A DNA stretch of 64,000 nt from Rhodospirillaceae bacterium (GTDB lineage: Bacteria; Pseudomonadota; Alphaproteobacteria; Thalassobaculales; Thalassobaculaceae): contig JAGYJX010000015.1 in the NCBI GenBank assembly GCA_018401495.1, positions 430,766 to 494,765 on the forward strand. Reading direction: 5' to 3'. A program made the position numbers and the translations under genes. Shown here in pieces: positions 50,736-59,239 of this stretch (position 1 is its first letter; each line of letters opens with the position of its first letter). The notes below the pieces were generated by a model, which saw nothing but the letters and a program-made list of their open reading frames with translations, was not told where the DNA came from and did not search any database.

Positions 50736-52295
50736 TCACAGATCGCTCGCATGCCACTGGTAGGTCCAGGTCTCGCTCAGAGCCCCGCCGCGGTGCTCAA
50801 GGAACATCCGCAGGTCGACGACCTCCGCCCCCTCCGGCAACAATTCGAAGCGAGCCCGCCACGCGCCGAGTTCTGCGATGTATCGGGCCGTCTGTCGCGC
50901 CACCTTGCCCCGGCTGGCGGTGATCACCGGTCGCACCGGAGCCGCGGGATCCAGCATCAGCAGGTCGCCGCCGACGAAGTCGACGACGAAGGCACGGTTG
51001 CGGCGGTCGCGTTCGCGGCCCGGCGTGCCGGCCACGCCGATCCGTGTGGACATCGCCCGAGCGGGTGCCGGAAGGCGGTCCGGCATGACGGTCCCCCAGT
51101 GCATCCGGTAGGCCAGCTCAGCCGGTCGGTCGGGCTGCGGGGGTTCCTCGGGTCGCCAGTAGGCGACGATGTTGTCGACCGTCTCGTCGACCGCCGGCAG
51201 TTCAACCAGCTCGATCCGGCCGGGGCCCCAGTCGCCACGCGGCTCGATCCAGAGGTTGGGCCGGCGTTCGTACAGCACCCGGTCGTCCTGGTAGTGTGAG
51301 AAGTTGCGGTCGCGCTGCAGCAGGCCGAAGCCACGCGGGTTGGTGTCGGAGAAGGCGTTGACGTGCGCCGTCGCCGGATTGTGGAGCGGACGCCAGATCC
51401 ATTCGCCGGAACCGGTCAGCATGGAAAGCCCATCGGAATCGTGCACTTCGGGACGAAAATCATCGCGTTGACGGTAGTCGTTCTCGCCATGCAGATACAT
51501 CGACGTGATCGGTGCGATTCCGGCGCTGTCGAGGCGGGTGCGCGGAAATATCGCGGTATCGACGTCGATGACGGTGGTGCGCCCAGGCTGAATGACGAAC
51601 CGATAGGCTCCGGCGGTGCTGGCGCTGTCCAGCAATGCCAGCACGGTGAGGCTGCCGTCGCCTGCCGCCGGGCGGCGCAGCCAGAACGCCCGGAACATCG
51701 GGAACTCCTCGCTGCCGAAGCGGGTCGTGTCGATCGCCAGGCCGCGCGACGAGAGACCGTACTGGAGTTCGCCGCCGACCGCCCTGAAGTAGCTCGCGCC
51801 CAGGAACGAGGCGACGTCGCGATCCCAGTTGAGCCGGTCATACAGCCGAAATCCGGCATACCCGAGGGCGCCTTCCTCGTCGACGGTCGGGCTCACGTCA
51901 CCATAGGTGAAACGCGCCGGGTCGAAACCGATGGGGTTCGTCTCCTCGCCGGCGATCTCGAAGATTCGAACGGGATACTGAAACAGCCCGCCGGCATGGA
52001 AGAGCCCGACCTCGAACGGCAGGTCCGACCCCGACCACAACCGTGCCTCCCGCGCCGAGCGGATGGCGAAGTAACCTTGATAGTCGAGTTTCGCGAAGCG
52101 CTCCGGGACCCGCGGCGGGTCCTGAAAGGCTTCCCGCGCCATGCGCTCCGCCAGAGCCCTTACATCGGCGTAGCTGCGCACCCGCCCATACGTCGCGGCG
52201 GCGGTTTCGTCCGCCGCCCACCCGGCGCGACCCAACCCTGCCGCGGAGACGCCCAACAAGACGCCCAGAAGGGCGTCGCGTCTGGTAATCGCCAT
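50736..52295 (-). CDS. opgG: Glucans biosynthesis protein G
   Basis: 519 residues. Periplasmic protein needed for the OPG backbone and its beta-1,6 branching. Tat signal: TRRDALLGVLLGVSAAGLGR at residues 4-23, unlike the Sec signal of E. coli OpgG, but shared with OpgD. The mature domain has AREAFQDPPRVPERFAKLDY, LFHAGGLFQYPVRIFEIAG, FRAFWLRRPAAGDGSLTVLA, and AFSDTNPRGFGLLQRDRNF followed by SHYQDD (catalytic-groove residues in the beta-sandwich). RPNLWIEPRGDWGPGRIELVEL is also typical. Tat export plus this length leave opgD as an alternative name. Frame intact. Confidence 0.9.
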   Translation of the reverse strand: MAITRRDALLGVLLGVSAAGLGRAGWAADETAAATYGRVRSYADVRALAERMAREAFQDPPRVPERFAKLDYQGYFAIRSAREARLWSGSDLPFEVGLFHAGGLFQYPVRIFEIAGEETNPIGFDPARFTYGDVSPTVDEEGALGYAGFRLYDRLNWDRDVASFLGASYFRAVGGELQYGLSSRGLAIDTTRFGSEEFPMFRAFWLRRPAAGDGSLTVLALLDSASTAGAYRFVIQPGRTTVIDVDTAIFPRTRLDSAGIAPITSMYLHGENDYRQRDDFRPEVHDSDGLSMLTGSGEWIWRPLHNPATAHVNAFSDTNPRGFGLLQRDRNFSHYQDDRVLYERRPNLWIEPRGDWGPGRIELVELPAVDETVDNIVAYWRPEEPPQPDRPAELAYRMHWGTVMPDRLPAPARAMSTRIGVAGTPGRERDRRNRAFVVDFVGGDLLMLDPAAPVRPVITASRGKVARQTARYIAELGAWRARFELLPEGAEVVDLRMFLEHRGGALSETWTYQWHASDL

Positions 52296-52506
52296 CCACC
52301 GTCACTCCAAAGTCGGGATCGAATGGCTGAACGTCGCCGATTCTCATGACGCTACAGCCGCTTGCGGTCGCCGAATACCAACCATTCCTTAACACCGCGG
52401 TTCCGTGTACAAACCTGCCGCCCCATATGAGGGGTCATTGCGGTGCAGCACGGGGGAACCATATCCTGATCCGGCCGTTAGCCCACCAAAATCCTCGGAG
52501 ACCGGC

Positions 52507-52692
52507 ATGCCTGACGACGCGTTCCTCGCCACCACTGACGCCCTGCTTCTTGACCCGCCGATCGGCGTGCCCGAATCCGCTCCCCTCGACATGCCGCGCC
52601 GACGGATCCAACTCTTTCCGGTCGATCTGAGCCGCGTCTCGTCGCTGGCGATGATGTTCGGTCGACGGCATCAAGGCTCGGAGGCAGGTTGA
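52507..52692 (+). CDS. Small hypothetical protein
   Basis: 61 residues starting MPDDAFLATTDALLLDPPIG, Pro-rich in the middle (LDMPRRRIQLFPVDLSRV), with a basic end (MMFGRRHQGSE). CGGAGA lies 6 bases before the ATG, which is a good site. No TM segment and no family recognised. A longer in-frame reading from a GTG at 52405 has no ribosome-binding site. It is followed by a hairpin terminator before phoD. The 211 bases before it hold the opgG promoter region and nothing else that I can support. Confidence 0.5.
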   Translation: MPDDAFLATTDALLLDPPIGVPESAPLDMPRRRIQLFPVDLSRVSSLAMMFGRRHQGSEAG

Positions 52693-52767
52693 TTCGCAAG
52701 GCCCTCAAGCTGCCTCCCCGAGGGTCTGAATGCTCTCCCAGGGCGCCGCAGCACCGCGGGCGTCTGA

Positions 52768-52800
52768 AGGCCGCCGTAGCGGCGGCCTGTTGCTGACTTT
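52768..52800 (+). terminator. Hairpin between small ORF and phoD
   Basis: AGGCCGCC-GTAGC-GGCGGCCT (52768-52788) followed by GTTGCTGACTTT. Good stem, weak T tract. The next ATG (52810) lies only 21 bases beyond the stem, so if it terminates, phoD needs its own promoter within it, or the hairpin has a regulatory role. Confidence 0.55.
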
Positions 52801-52809
52801 CCAGCGCCG

Positions 52810-54363
52810 ATGGAGCGTCCTGACCGACGCCGGGTGATCCTGGGGGCCGCTGCCGGTGGTGGCGGCCTTTTGTTTTCACGCCCCGCCATCGCATACCGCT
52901 CACGCCCCATCGTCACGCATGGTGTGCAGTGCGGTGACGTGGACGTGTCGAGCGCCATGCTCTGGGCGCGAGCCGACCGGCCGGCGAGAATGCGGGTGGA
53001 ACTCGCGGCGACAGAGGCGTTTCGCAACCCTCGCCTCGTGATCGGACCGGAGGCGGCCGCGGCGAACGACTTCAGCGTCAAGGCCCTGATCGATGGGCTG
53101 CCTTCCGGCGACGACATCTTCTATCGGATCACGTTCGAGAATCCCGACGCACCCGGGCGCTTGTCCGAACCGGCGATCGGCCGACTTCGGACCGGCGCGA
53201 CGACGCGGCAAAACGTCACGTTCCTGTGGACCGGCGACACCGCCGGCCAGGGCTGGGGACGCAATCCGGACTGGGGCGGGATGCGGGGCTACGCGACCAT
53301 GGCCGCGCAGAACGCCGATTTCCTGATCCACTCCGGGGACGGGATCTACGCGGACGCGCCGTTCACCGCCGAACGGCGCACGCCGGACGGCCGGGTTTGG
53401 CGCAACCTGGTGACCGAAGCGACGTCGAAGGTCGCGGAGACGCTCGACGAGTTCCGCGGGTACTACCGCTACAACCTGTCCGACGAGAACGTACGGCGCT
53501 TCAACGCCTCGACCCCGGTTCTCGCCCAATGGGACGACCACGAGGTTACCGATAACTGGTACCCGGGCGAGATCCTGCGGGGCGACCCTCGCTACACCGT
53601 GCAGAGCGTCGACCTGTTGGCGGCGCGCGCGGCGCGCGCCTTCCATGAATACCAGCCGATCCGCACCCATCCCGACGAGCCCCGTCGCGTGTACCGGCGG
53701 ATTGGCTATGGGCCCCTGCTGGACGTCTTCCTGATCGACCTTCGCAGCTACAGGGGCCCGAATGGCCCGAACGACCAAGTCACGGCTTCTGACGCCGCAG
53801 CCCTGCTCGGCGCGGCCCAGTCGCGATGGCTTCGGCGCGCGTTGCTGGCGTCGCGGGCCACCTGGAAAGTGATCGCCTCGGACATGCCGGTCGGCCTGGT
53901 GATCCACGACGACTGGCGGACCAAGAGCGGATCGGAAGGCATCGCCAACCGTGACGGTCCGCCGCGCGGCCGAGAACTGGAGATCGCCGACCTGCTCCGG
54001 TTCATAAAACACAACCGGATCCGCAACACCGTCTGGCTGACCGCCGACGTCCACTACACCGCCGCGCACCGCTACGATCCGGAGGGGGCCGTGTTCCAGG
54101 ACTTCGATCCGTTCTGGGAGTTCGTGTCCGGACCCATCCACGCCGGGACGTTCGGGCCCGCCGACCTCGACAACACCTTTGGCCCGCGGGTGGTGTTCCA
54201 GGCGCACGCGCCCGAGGGCCAGGCAAATTTGCCGCCCTGGGATGGCAGACAGTATTTCGGCCATGTCGCGATCGACGGGGAGAGCGCCGCGATGACCGTG
54301 TCGCTCAAGGACATTGCCGATACTGTTCTGTGGTCGGTCACGTTGCCGCCAGAGCCGGCCTGA
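52810..54363 (+). CDS. phoD: PhoD-type alkaline phosphatase / phosphodiesterase
   Basis: 517 residues. Tat signal (RRRVILGAAAGGGGLLFSRP). N-terminal PhoD_N Ig-like domain (VTHGVQCGDVDVSSAMLWAR), then the metallophosphatase core: FLWTGDTAGQGWG, FLIHSGDGIYAD, LAQWDDHEVTDNWY, LIDLRSYRGPNG, WKVIASDMPVGL, WLTADVHYTA and PGPIHAGTFGP-type SGPIHAGTFG. These are Ca2+/Fe3+-ligating blocks of PhoD. Releases phosphate from mono- and diesters in the periplasm. No PHO box could be confirmed. Convergent with panE. Confidence 0.93.
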   Translation: MERPDRRRVILGAAAGGGGLLFSRPAIAYRSRPIVTHGVQCGDVDVSSAMLWARADRPARMRVELAATEAFRNPRLVIGPEAAAANDFSVKALIDGLPSGDDIFYRITFENPDAPGRLSEPAIGRLRTGATTRQNVTFLWTGDTAGQGWGRNPDWGGMRGYATMAAQNADFLIHSGDGIYADAPFTAERRTPDGRVWRNLVTEATSKVAETLDEFRGYYRYNLSDENVRRFNASTPVLAQWDDHEVTDNWYPGEILRGDPRYTVQSVDLLAARAARAFHEYQPIRTHPDEPRRVYRRIGYGPLLDVFLIDLRSYRGPNGPNDQVTASDAAALLGAAQSRWLRRALLASRATWKVIASDMPVGLVIHDDWRTKSGSEGIANRDGPPRGRELEIADLLRFIKHNRIRNTVWLTADVHYTAAHRYDPEGAVFQDFDPFWEFVSGPIHAGTFGPADLDNTFGPRVVFQAHAPEGQANLPPWDGRQYFGHVAIDGESAAMTVSLKDIADTVLWSVTLPPEPA

Positions 54364-54382
54364 GCGCTGGCCAGCGCTCCCG

Positions 54383-55302
54383 TCAGGTTCCTTCCGCGTA
54401 GGGCTTCAACGCGCACCAGATGGTGGTGTGATGCGGAACGGGAACCCCGAGCGCCCTGCCCCGGCGCGCCACCAGTCCCGACAGGCTGGCGACCTCGATG
54501 CGTCGGCCACGGGCAAGGTCGTGGTACATCGACGCGTACATCCCCGGCGGAAAGCTCAGGGTGAGAGCAACCGACCGCTCGACGATGTCCGGCGACGTCC
54601 GGATACCCTCGGCCGTGGCGACCGCCACCACCTCGAGCATCAGGGCGCGCGCCAATTCCCGGATCTCGGGATCGGTGTAGACCTCGCCAGCCGGCTTGCG
54701 GAGCAACGTCGTCAGGCCGGCGTTGGTGGCGAGCAGCACGAACTTGTCCCAAAGCGCCGCCCGGATGTCGGCCGAGACATCGGCTTCGAAGCCTGCCGCG
54801 CGGCAGGCGTCGCGGAAGCGGGTTGCCCGATCGGCAACGCCGCCGGCAAGTTCGCCGAACACGATCCGTGACATGTCCGATGTGTACCGCACCACCCCCG
54901 GCTCGGCGATCAGCGCCGACACGTAAGCGGCGCCGCCGAGGACCTGGCCGCTTCCGAGGACGGCCGCCAGACGATCCGGACCATCCACACCGTTCTGCAG
55001 GCTGATGACCATGGTGTCCGGTCCGACCACCGGCCGAACAGCCTCGCCCGCCGTCTCGGTGTCGTAGAGCTTCACCGCGAACAGGACCACGTCGGCGTAA
55101 CCGTCGATGCTGGAAGGGTCGTCGGTGGCGCCGCCGGGGGCGAGCGCGATGTCGCCGCGCGAACCTTCCAGCCTGAGGCCTCGGCTGCGCATGGCCTCGA
55201 GATGCGCACCGCGGGCGATGAAGACCACCTCATGCCCGGCCCGCGCCAAGTGCGCCCCAAAATACCCGCCGACGCCGCCGGCGCCATGATCACGACACGC
55301 AT
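54383..55302 (-). CDS. panE: 2-dehydropantoate 2-reductase (frame break near 55286)
   Basis: About 306 residues once one missing G near 55286 is restored, which makes the N-terminal Rossmann motif read MRVVIMGAGGVGGYFGAHLA. Further features are AKxG-like HEVVFIARGAHLEAMR, VKLYDTE, ISLQNGVDG, and the catalytic-Lys/Asn region ALWDKFVLLATNAGLTTLLR, then the C-terminal helical domain with MYHDLARGRRIEVASLSG. Family members make pantoate or reduce related 2-keto acids. Other panthothenate genes are not nearby. GAGGTG precedes the ATG at 55302. Confidence 0.9.
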
Positions 55303-55403
55303 TGCATCACCTCGCCTCAGGACGCCGGCACGTTAGGCGAGCACCCTCCGCTCGCCAAGTCGGCGAATGCGGCCACGCGACTTCCGGCGCCAGGCCAGTC
55401 GGG

Positions 55404-55450
55404 AAACGAATCGAAATTCGTTTACGAAATCGTAATAAATTGGCTATAGT
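55404..55450 (+). promoter_or_regulatory. Promoter with overlapping dyads ahead of the TPR gene
   Basis: TTTACG (55421) and TATAGT (55445-55450) lie 18 bases apart in an AT-rich island. The -35 region is covered by AAACGAAT-CGAA-ATTCGTTT (55404-55423), a perfect 8-bp inverted repeat, and by TTACG-AAAT-CGTAA (55422-55435). Dyads are certain; the promoter and any repressor site are inferred. Confidence 0.5.
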
Positions 55451-55504
55451 AATTTCAAATCAGAACGTCTTTTGAGCTTTGTGCCTTTAGAAGAGAGGCG
55501 ACGA

Positions 55505-56161
55505 ATGGCTCTGAGAAACCTTGTCGCAAGCTGCGCCCTGGCCGCCGCGCTCCTCGGAGCCACCGGTCTCGCGGCCGTTGCCGACACGCCGGTCAGCCTG
55601 GGCGGCGACGCAGCGATGCGAATGGCCCGCGAGGCTGAGCGCGACGGGCGGGCCGACATTGCGGTCGAGTTGTACCGGGAGGCGCACGAATCCCAGCCAT
55701 TCGCCGCCGAGCCGCTTGCCGCGTGGGGCTTGCTGGCGAACCGGCTCGGCGAGCCGGAGGTCGCGCTGGATCTCCTCACGGCCGCGCTCGCGAACAGTCC
55801 CCGCGACCGCGAGACGCGTCGCGGCCTCGCCGATGCCCTGGTGACCCTGGACCGCGGCGCCGAGGCCATTGCGGTCTACCGCCGCCTCCTGGCCGAAGAC
55901 GCGGCTGATGCCGTCTCCTGGAACGGCATGGGCGCAGCGCTCGACGGGATGGGTGATCATCAGGAGGCTCAGGCCGCCTACCGTCAGGGCTTGGCGTTGA
56001 CGCCCAGCGGGTCTCGGACGCCCGACACGCTTGCCGCGTCGACGGTGGTATCCGGCTCGGCGGGAGACCAGGGTCGTCCCGGCACGCGATTGGCGGCGGC
56101 CGACGGGCTCGTCAACAGTCCTCCGCCGGATCGTCAAGGTTCCGTGGTTCGCGACCCATGA
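55505..56161 (+). CDS. Exported TPR protein, TadD-like
   Basis: 218 residues. Signal peptide MALRNLVASCALAAALLGAT up to about residue 27. Three to four TPR-type helix pairs: AMRMAREAERDGRADIAVEL, AWGLLANRLGEPEVALDLLT, ALVTLDRGAEAIAVYRRLLA and WNGMGAALDGMGDHQEAQAA. The last 50 residues are Ser/Gly/Pro-rich and probably disordered. Resembles the TPR lipoprotein TadD of Flp pilus loci, but no tad genes are nearby and there is no lipobox. GAAGAGAGG precedes the ATG at 55505. Ended by a strong terminator. Confidence 0.75.
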   Translation: MALRNLVASCALAAALLGATGLAAVADTPVSLGGDAAMRMAREAERDGRADIAVELYREAHESQPFAAEPLAAWGLLANRLGEPEVALDLLTAALANSPRDRETRRGLADALVTLDRGAEAIAVYRRLLAEDAADAVSWNGMGAALDGMGDHQEAQAAYRQGLALTPSGSRTPDTLAASTVVSGSAGDQGRPGTRLAAADGLVNSPPPDRQGSVVRDP

Positions 56162-56217
56162 CCACGGAAGCGCGAGTGTCTACCCCGGGTCACTACCCCG
56201 ACTCCCTGACTTGACCT

Positions 56218-56248
56218 TGGCCGGCCCTCGGGCCGGCCACTTCTTTTT
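56218..56248 (+). terminator. Intrinsic terminator after the TPR gene
   Basis: TGGCCGGCC-CTCG-GGCCGGCCA (9-bp perfect stem, 56218-56239) followed by CTTCTTTTT. It is the strongest terminator in the window, between convergent genes. Confidence 0.9.
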
Positions 56249-56259
56249 CGGCGACCTGG

Positions 56260-57561
56260 TCAAGCCTGGGTACCGTTGCAAAGCACGTCGTCATCGAGAA
56301 CGAGGCTTCCTGGAAGCGGGTCTGGAAGCAGCGCCCCTTCCAGGCTGGCGCCCCGAAGATCGACATCATCCAGGACCGCTGTCGACAGGTCCACGTCGCG
56401 CAGGTCCGCGCCCCGAAGAGTGGCCCCGCGGAGGTCCGCGAAATGGAGGTCGGCGCCGACCAGCCGGGTGGGCATCGTCTGACCGGTTTCCAGAACGAGC
56501 GCGCGGAGGTTGGCCCCGGCCAAGCGGGCGTTGCGCAGGCGCGCGCCGCGCATGTCGGCGCCGCGAAGATCGGCTCGCTGCAAGTTGGCGAAGCGGAAAT
56601 CGCCGTCGCCGAGCTGACCCGCCGCCATCTGCGCCCCACCCAGGTCCAGGCCGCACCAAACGGCGCCCTTGGCGAGTATCGCGGTCAGGTTGACGTCGTC
56701 GAGGCCGCCGGCCGCCCGCAGGTCGAACCCGCTGACATCGAGCTGTCGCCCCTGCGCGCTGGCGGTAGCCACCCATGTCGAATGCTGGGCCAGCCGAACT
56801 TCCAGAGGATCGCCGAGTTCATCGAGGGTCCGTCCCGCCGCTCGATCGGTGATGGCACCGCGCAGATCCGCGCCGCCCAATTCGGTCATGTTCACGGTGA
56901 CGCGCGTGAAGATCGCGTTCTTCAGGCTGGCCTTTTCGAGGTTCGCCCAGCTCAGGTCGACCCCGTCCATGTTGGCGCCATCGAAGGTCGCACCCCGCAG
57001 GTTGCACCTGACCAGCCGTGTGCCGCGCATCAGCGCATCCGAGAAATTCGTTCTGACGCAGACGGCGCCCGACAGGCGGGCGCCGGACAGGTCGGCGCCG
57101 GAGAAATCAGCCTGCTGCATCTGAGACGCGGCCTGCTCGATCTCGATCATGTGGAGATCGCGGTCGCGTTCGCCCCGCTCGGCCAGATTGCTCTCGCGGA
57201 TGTCGGCATCGATCAGGGAGGCGCCGACAAGCCGGGCTCCCCGCATGCTCGCGCCACGCAGATCGGACTTCACGAGGCTCGCCCCCACCAGGCCGGCCCC
57301 GCGGAGATCCGTGGCAAACAGCGAAGCATAGTCCAGGATGACACGGTCGAGGGTGGCGCGCGCCAGAACCGACCCGGTCAGGTCGGCATCGGTCAAGTCA
57401 GCTTCACGAAAATTCAACCACCCGAGGTCGAAGAACGACAACACCGCGCGGGCGCCACCGAGCCGACCTTTCCGGAACCGGACGTGCCGCTTGAGAATCC
57501 CGTCAAGCTGGTCTTGCGAGAGCCTCTCCAATCGCCTGGCCCGAGGCTTGGGCTGCGTCAT
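56260..57561 (-). CDS. Pentapeptide-repeat protein
   Basis: 433 residues, most of it tandem A(D/N)LXX repeats in three blocks: about 45-115 (FREADLTDADLTGSVLARAT and on), 145-225 (FSGADLSGARLSGAVCVRTN), and 320-420 (FRFANLQRADLRGADMRGAR). Such repeats form a right-handed quadrilateral beta-helix. Non-repeat spacers carry charged sequence (around residue 110-140, and 235-310). Functions in the family include DNA gyrase mimicry, but most are unknown. No signal peptide and no TM segment. Divergent from the flavoprotein gene at 57782; the 220 bases between are AT-rich and probably hold both promoters. Confidence 0.85.
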   Translation of the reverse strand: MTQPKPRARRLERLSQDQLDGILKRHVRFRKGRLGGARAVLSFFDLGWLNFREADLTDADLTGSVLARATLDRVILDYASLFATDLRGAGLVGASLVKSDLRGASMRGARLVGASLIDADIRESNLAERGERDRDLHMIEIEQAASQMQQADFSGADLSGARLSGAVCVRTNFSDALMRGTRLVRCNLRGATFDGANMDGVDLSWANLEKASLKNAIFTRVTVNMTELGGADLRGAITDRAAGRTLDELGDPLEVRLAQHSTWVATASAQGRQLDVSGFDLRAAGGLDDVNLTAILAKGAVWCGLDLGGAQMAAGQLGDGDFRFANLQRADLRGADMRGARLRNARLAGANLRALVLETGQTMPTRLVGADLHFADLRGATLRGADLRDVDLSTAVLDDVDLRGASLEGALLPDPLPGSLVLDDDVLCNGTQA

Positions 57562-57781
57562 GGTTCGTTACTCCGCGTTCCCAAACGGACCTTCAGTTCA
57601 TATTCGCGAATCGGGATCAAGATCAATCAATTTAAAGTTAATCGTCATATTCATATCGAATTTGGAAGGTGCATTGCCCAGCCCGTCCTATCGACGCCGT
57701 CTGCCCCCGGTCCGCCACCTCCTTGGCCGGATCGGCACCGCGCTGTAAAGGTGGTGGCGACGAAACGGCATTCCCAACCTG

Positions 57782-59239
57782 ATGCTACACTCTCCATCTC
57801 AGAGCCTTGCCGAACTCGAGGCCCGATTGGCCTACGATCTGGCTTGCCTGAACGAGCCCCCGAGCCGCTGGACACGACCCGCGAACGGCCCTGGTGGAGC
57901 GCCGGTGCTCGATGCGCTCGTCGTAGGCGGCGGGATGTGCGGCCTGGTAGCCGCCGCTGCGCTGCGGCGGCGCGGGTTGACGGCGCTCAGGATTGTCGAC
58001 CGAAGTTCCGAGGGCCGCGAAGGGCCTTGGGTTACCTATGCCCGCATGCGCACGCTGCGGTCCCCGAAGCATCTGGCCGGGCCCGCCCTCGGGATTCCCG
58101 CCCTCACCTTTCGCGCCTGGTTCGAGGCGCAGTGGGGTGGCAAGGCCTGGGACGCGCTCGACCGAATTCCACGCGCGCAGTGGATGGATTACCTGCGCTG
58201 GTATCGCCGGGTGCTGCACCTGCCCGTGGAGAACGGCGTCGAGGCGATCGGCGTGGATCCGTCTGACGCCGGATTGGCCGTCCGGCTCGAGGGGCCCGAA
58301 GGCGTCGAAACGGTTCTCGCCCGCCGGATAGTCCTGGCTTCTGGTCGCGAAGGCATCGCCGTTCCCCGCCGCCCCGCCTGGACCGAGGCGATTCCGTCGG
58401 GTCAGGTGTCGCACACCTACGACGACATCGATTTCGCCGGGCTTTCCGGCAAGACGGTCGCGGTCGTCGGCTACGGCGCCTCCGCGTTCGACAACGCCGC
58501 CGAGGCCCTCGACGCCGGCGCCGCTTCGGTCGTGCTGCTGGCACGGCGCACCGAGCTGCCGCGGGTCAACAAGTTCAAGGGCGTGGTCTACCCGGGCTTC
58601 ACGCTCGGCTACCCGACCCTGGCGCCCGAAGACCGCTGGCGGGTCATGACCTATCTGTTCGACTCCCGGGTGGCGCCGCCGCGCGCCGCCGTGCTGCGGG
58701 TGTGCGACGATCCTCGTTTCTCGGTCGCCACTGGCGCGTCGGTGACCGGCGCGATGCCTGAGCGCGGCCGCGTCCTGCTGCAGACGACGGCGGGCGAGCA
58801 CGCCGTCGACCATGTCATTCTCGGCACGGGATTCCGGATCGACCTCGGTGGCTCGCCGCTGCTCGGCCCGATCGCCGGGCGTATCGCCACCTGGCGAGGT
58901 CTGGTCACGCCGCCACCGCAGCAGGCCGGCCACGAGTTCCTGGACTTCCCCGACCTCGGCCCCGCATTCGAGTTGCAGCCGCTCATCCCCGGGGACCTGC
59001 CCTGGCTCAGCCGGATCCACGCCTTCACCTTCGCGGCCGCCCTGACCCACGGCAACGTCTCGGGCGACATCCCGGCGGTGAGCGACGGCGCAAACCGCTT
59101 GGCCGACGCCATTGCTGCGGCGGAATTCCGCGATGCGCTCGGGCATCACGAGGCCGTCCTGCGGGCCTTCGACGACCCGGAACTGTCCGTCGAGGACGTC
59201 GACCGGCTCCGACCCTGGATTGAGCAGGATCCGCAATGA
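57782..59239 (+). CDS. FAD/NAD(P)-dependent oxidoreductase (flavin monooxygenase-like)
   Basis: 485 residues. FAD Rossmann motif VVGGGMCGLVAAAALRRRG at about residue 46, FMO-like TYARMRTLRSPKHLAGPALG, second Rossmann motif VAVVGYGASAFDNAAEAL in the middle, and a C-terminal ATGxxxD-like GTGFRID. This two-dinucleotide layout matches single-component flavin monooxygenases/lysine-ornithine-hydroxylase-like enzymes. Substrate unknown. It overlaps the next flavoprotein gene by four bases (ATGA), so both are translated together. Confidence 0.82.
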   Translation: MLHSPSQSLAELEARLAYDLACLNEPPSRWTRPANGPGGAPVLDALVVGGGMCGLVAAAALRRRGLTALRIVDRSSEGREGPWVTYARMRTLRSPKHLAGPALGIPALTFRAWFEAQWGGKAWDALDRIPRAQWMDYLRWYRRVLHLPVENGVEAIGVDPSDAGLAVRLEGPEGVETVLARRIVLASGREGIAVPRRPAWTEAIPSGQVSHTYDDIDFAGLSGKTVAVVGYGASAFDNAAEALDAGAASVVLLARRTELPRVNKFKGVVYPGFTLGYPTLAPEDRWRVMTYLFDSRVAPPRAAVLRVCDDPRFSVATGASVTGAMPERGRVLLQTTAGEHAVDHVILGTGFRIDLGGSPLLGPIAGRIATWRGLVTPPPQQAGHEFLDFPDLGPAFELQPLIPGDLPWLSRIHAFTFAAALTHGNVSGDIPAVSDGANRLADAIAAAEFRDALGHHEAVLRAFDDPELSVEDVDRLRPWIEQDPQ

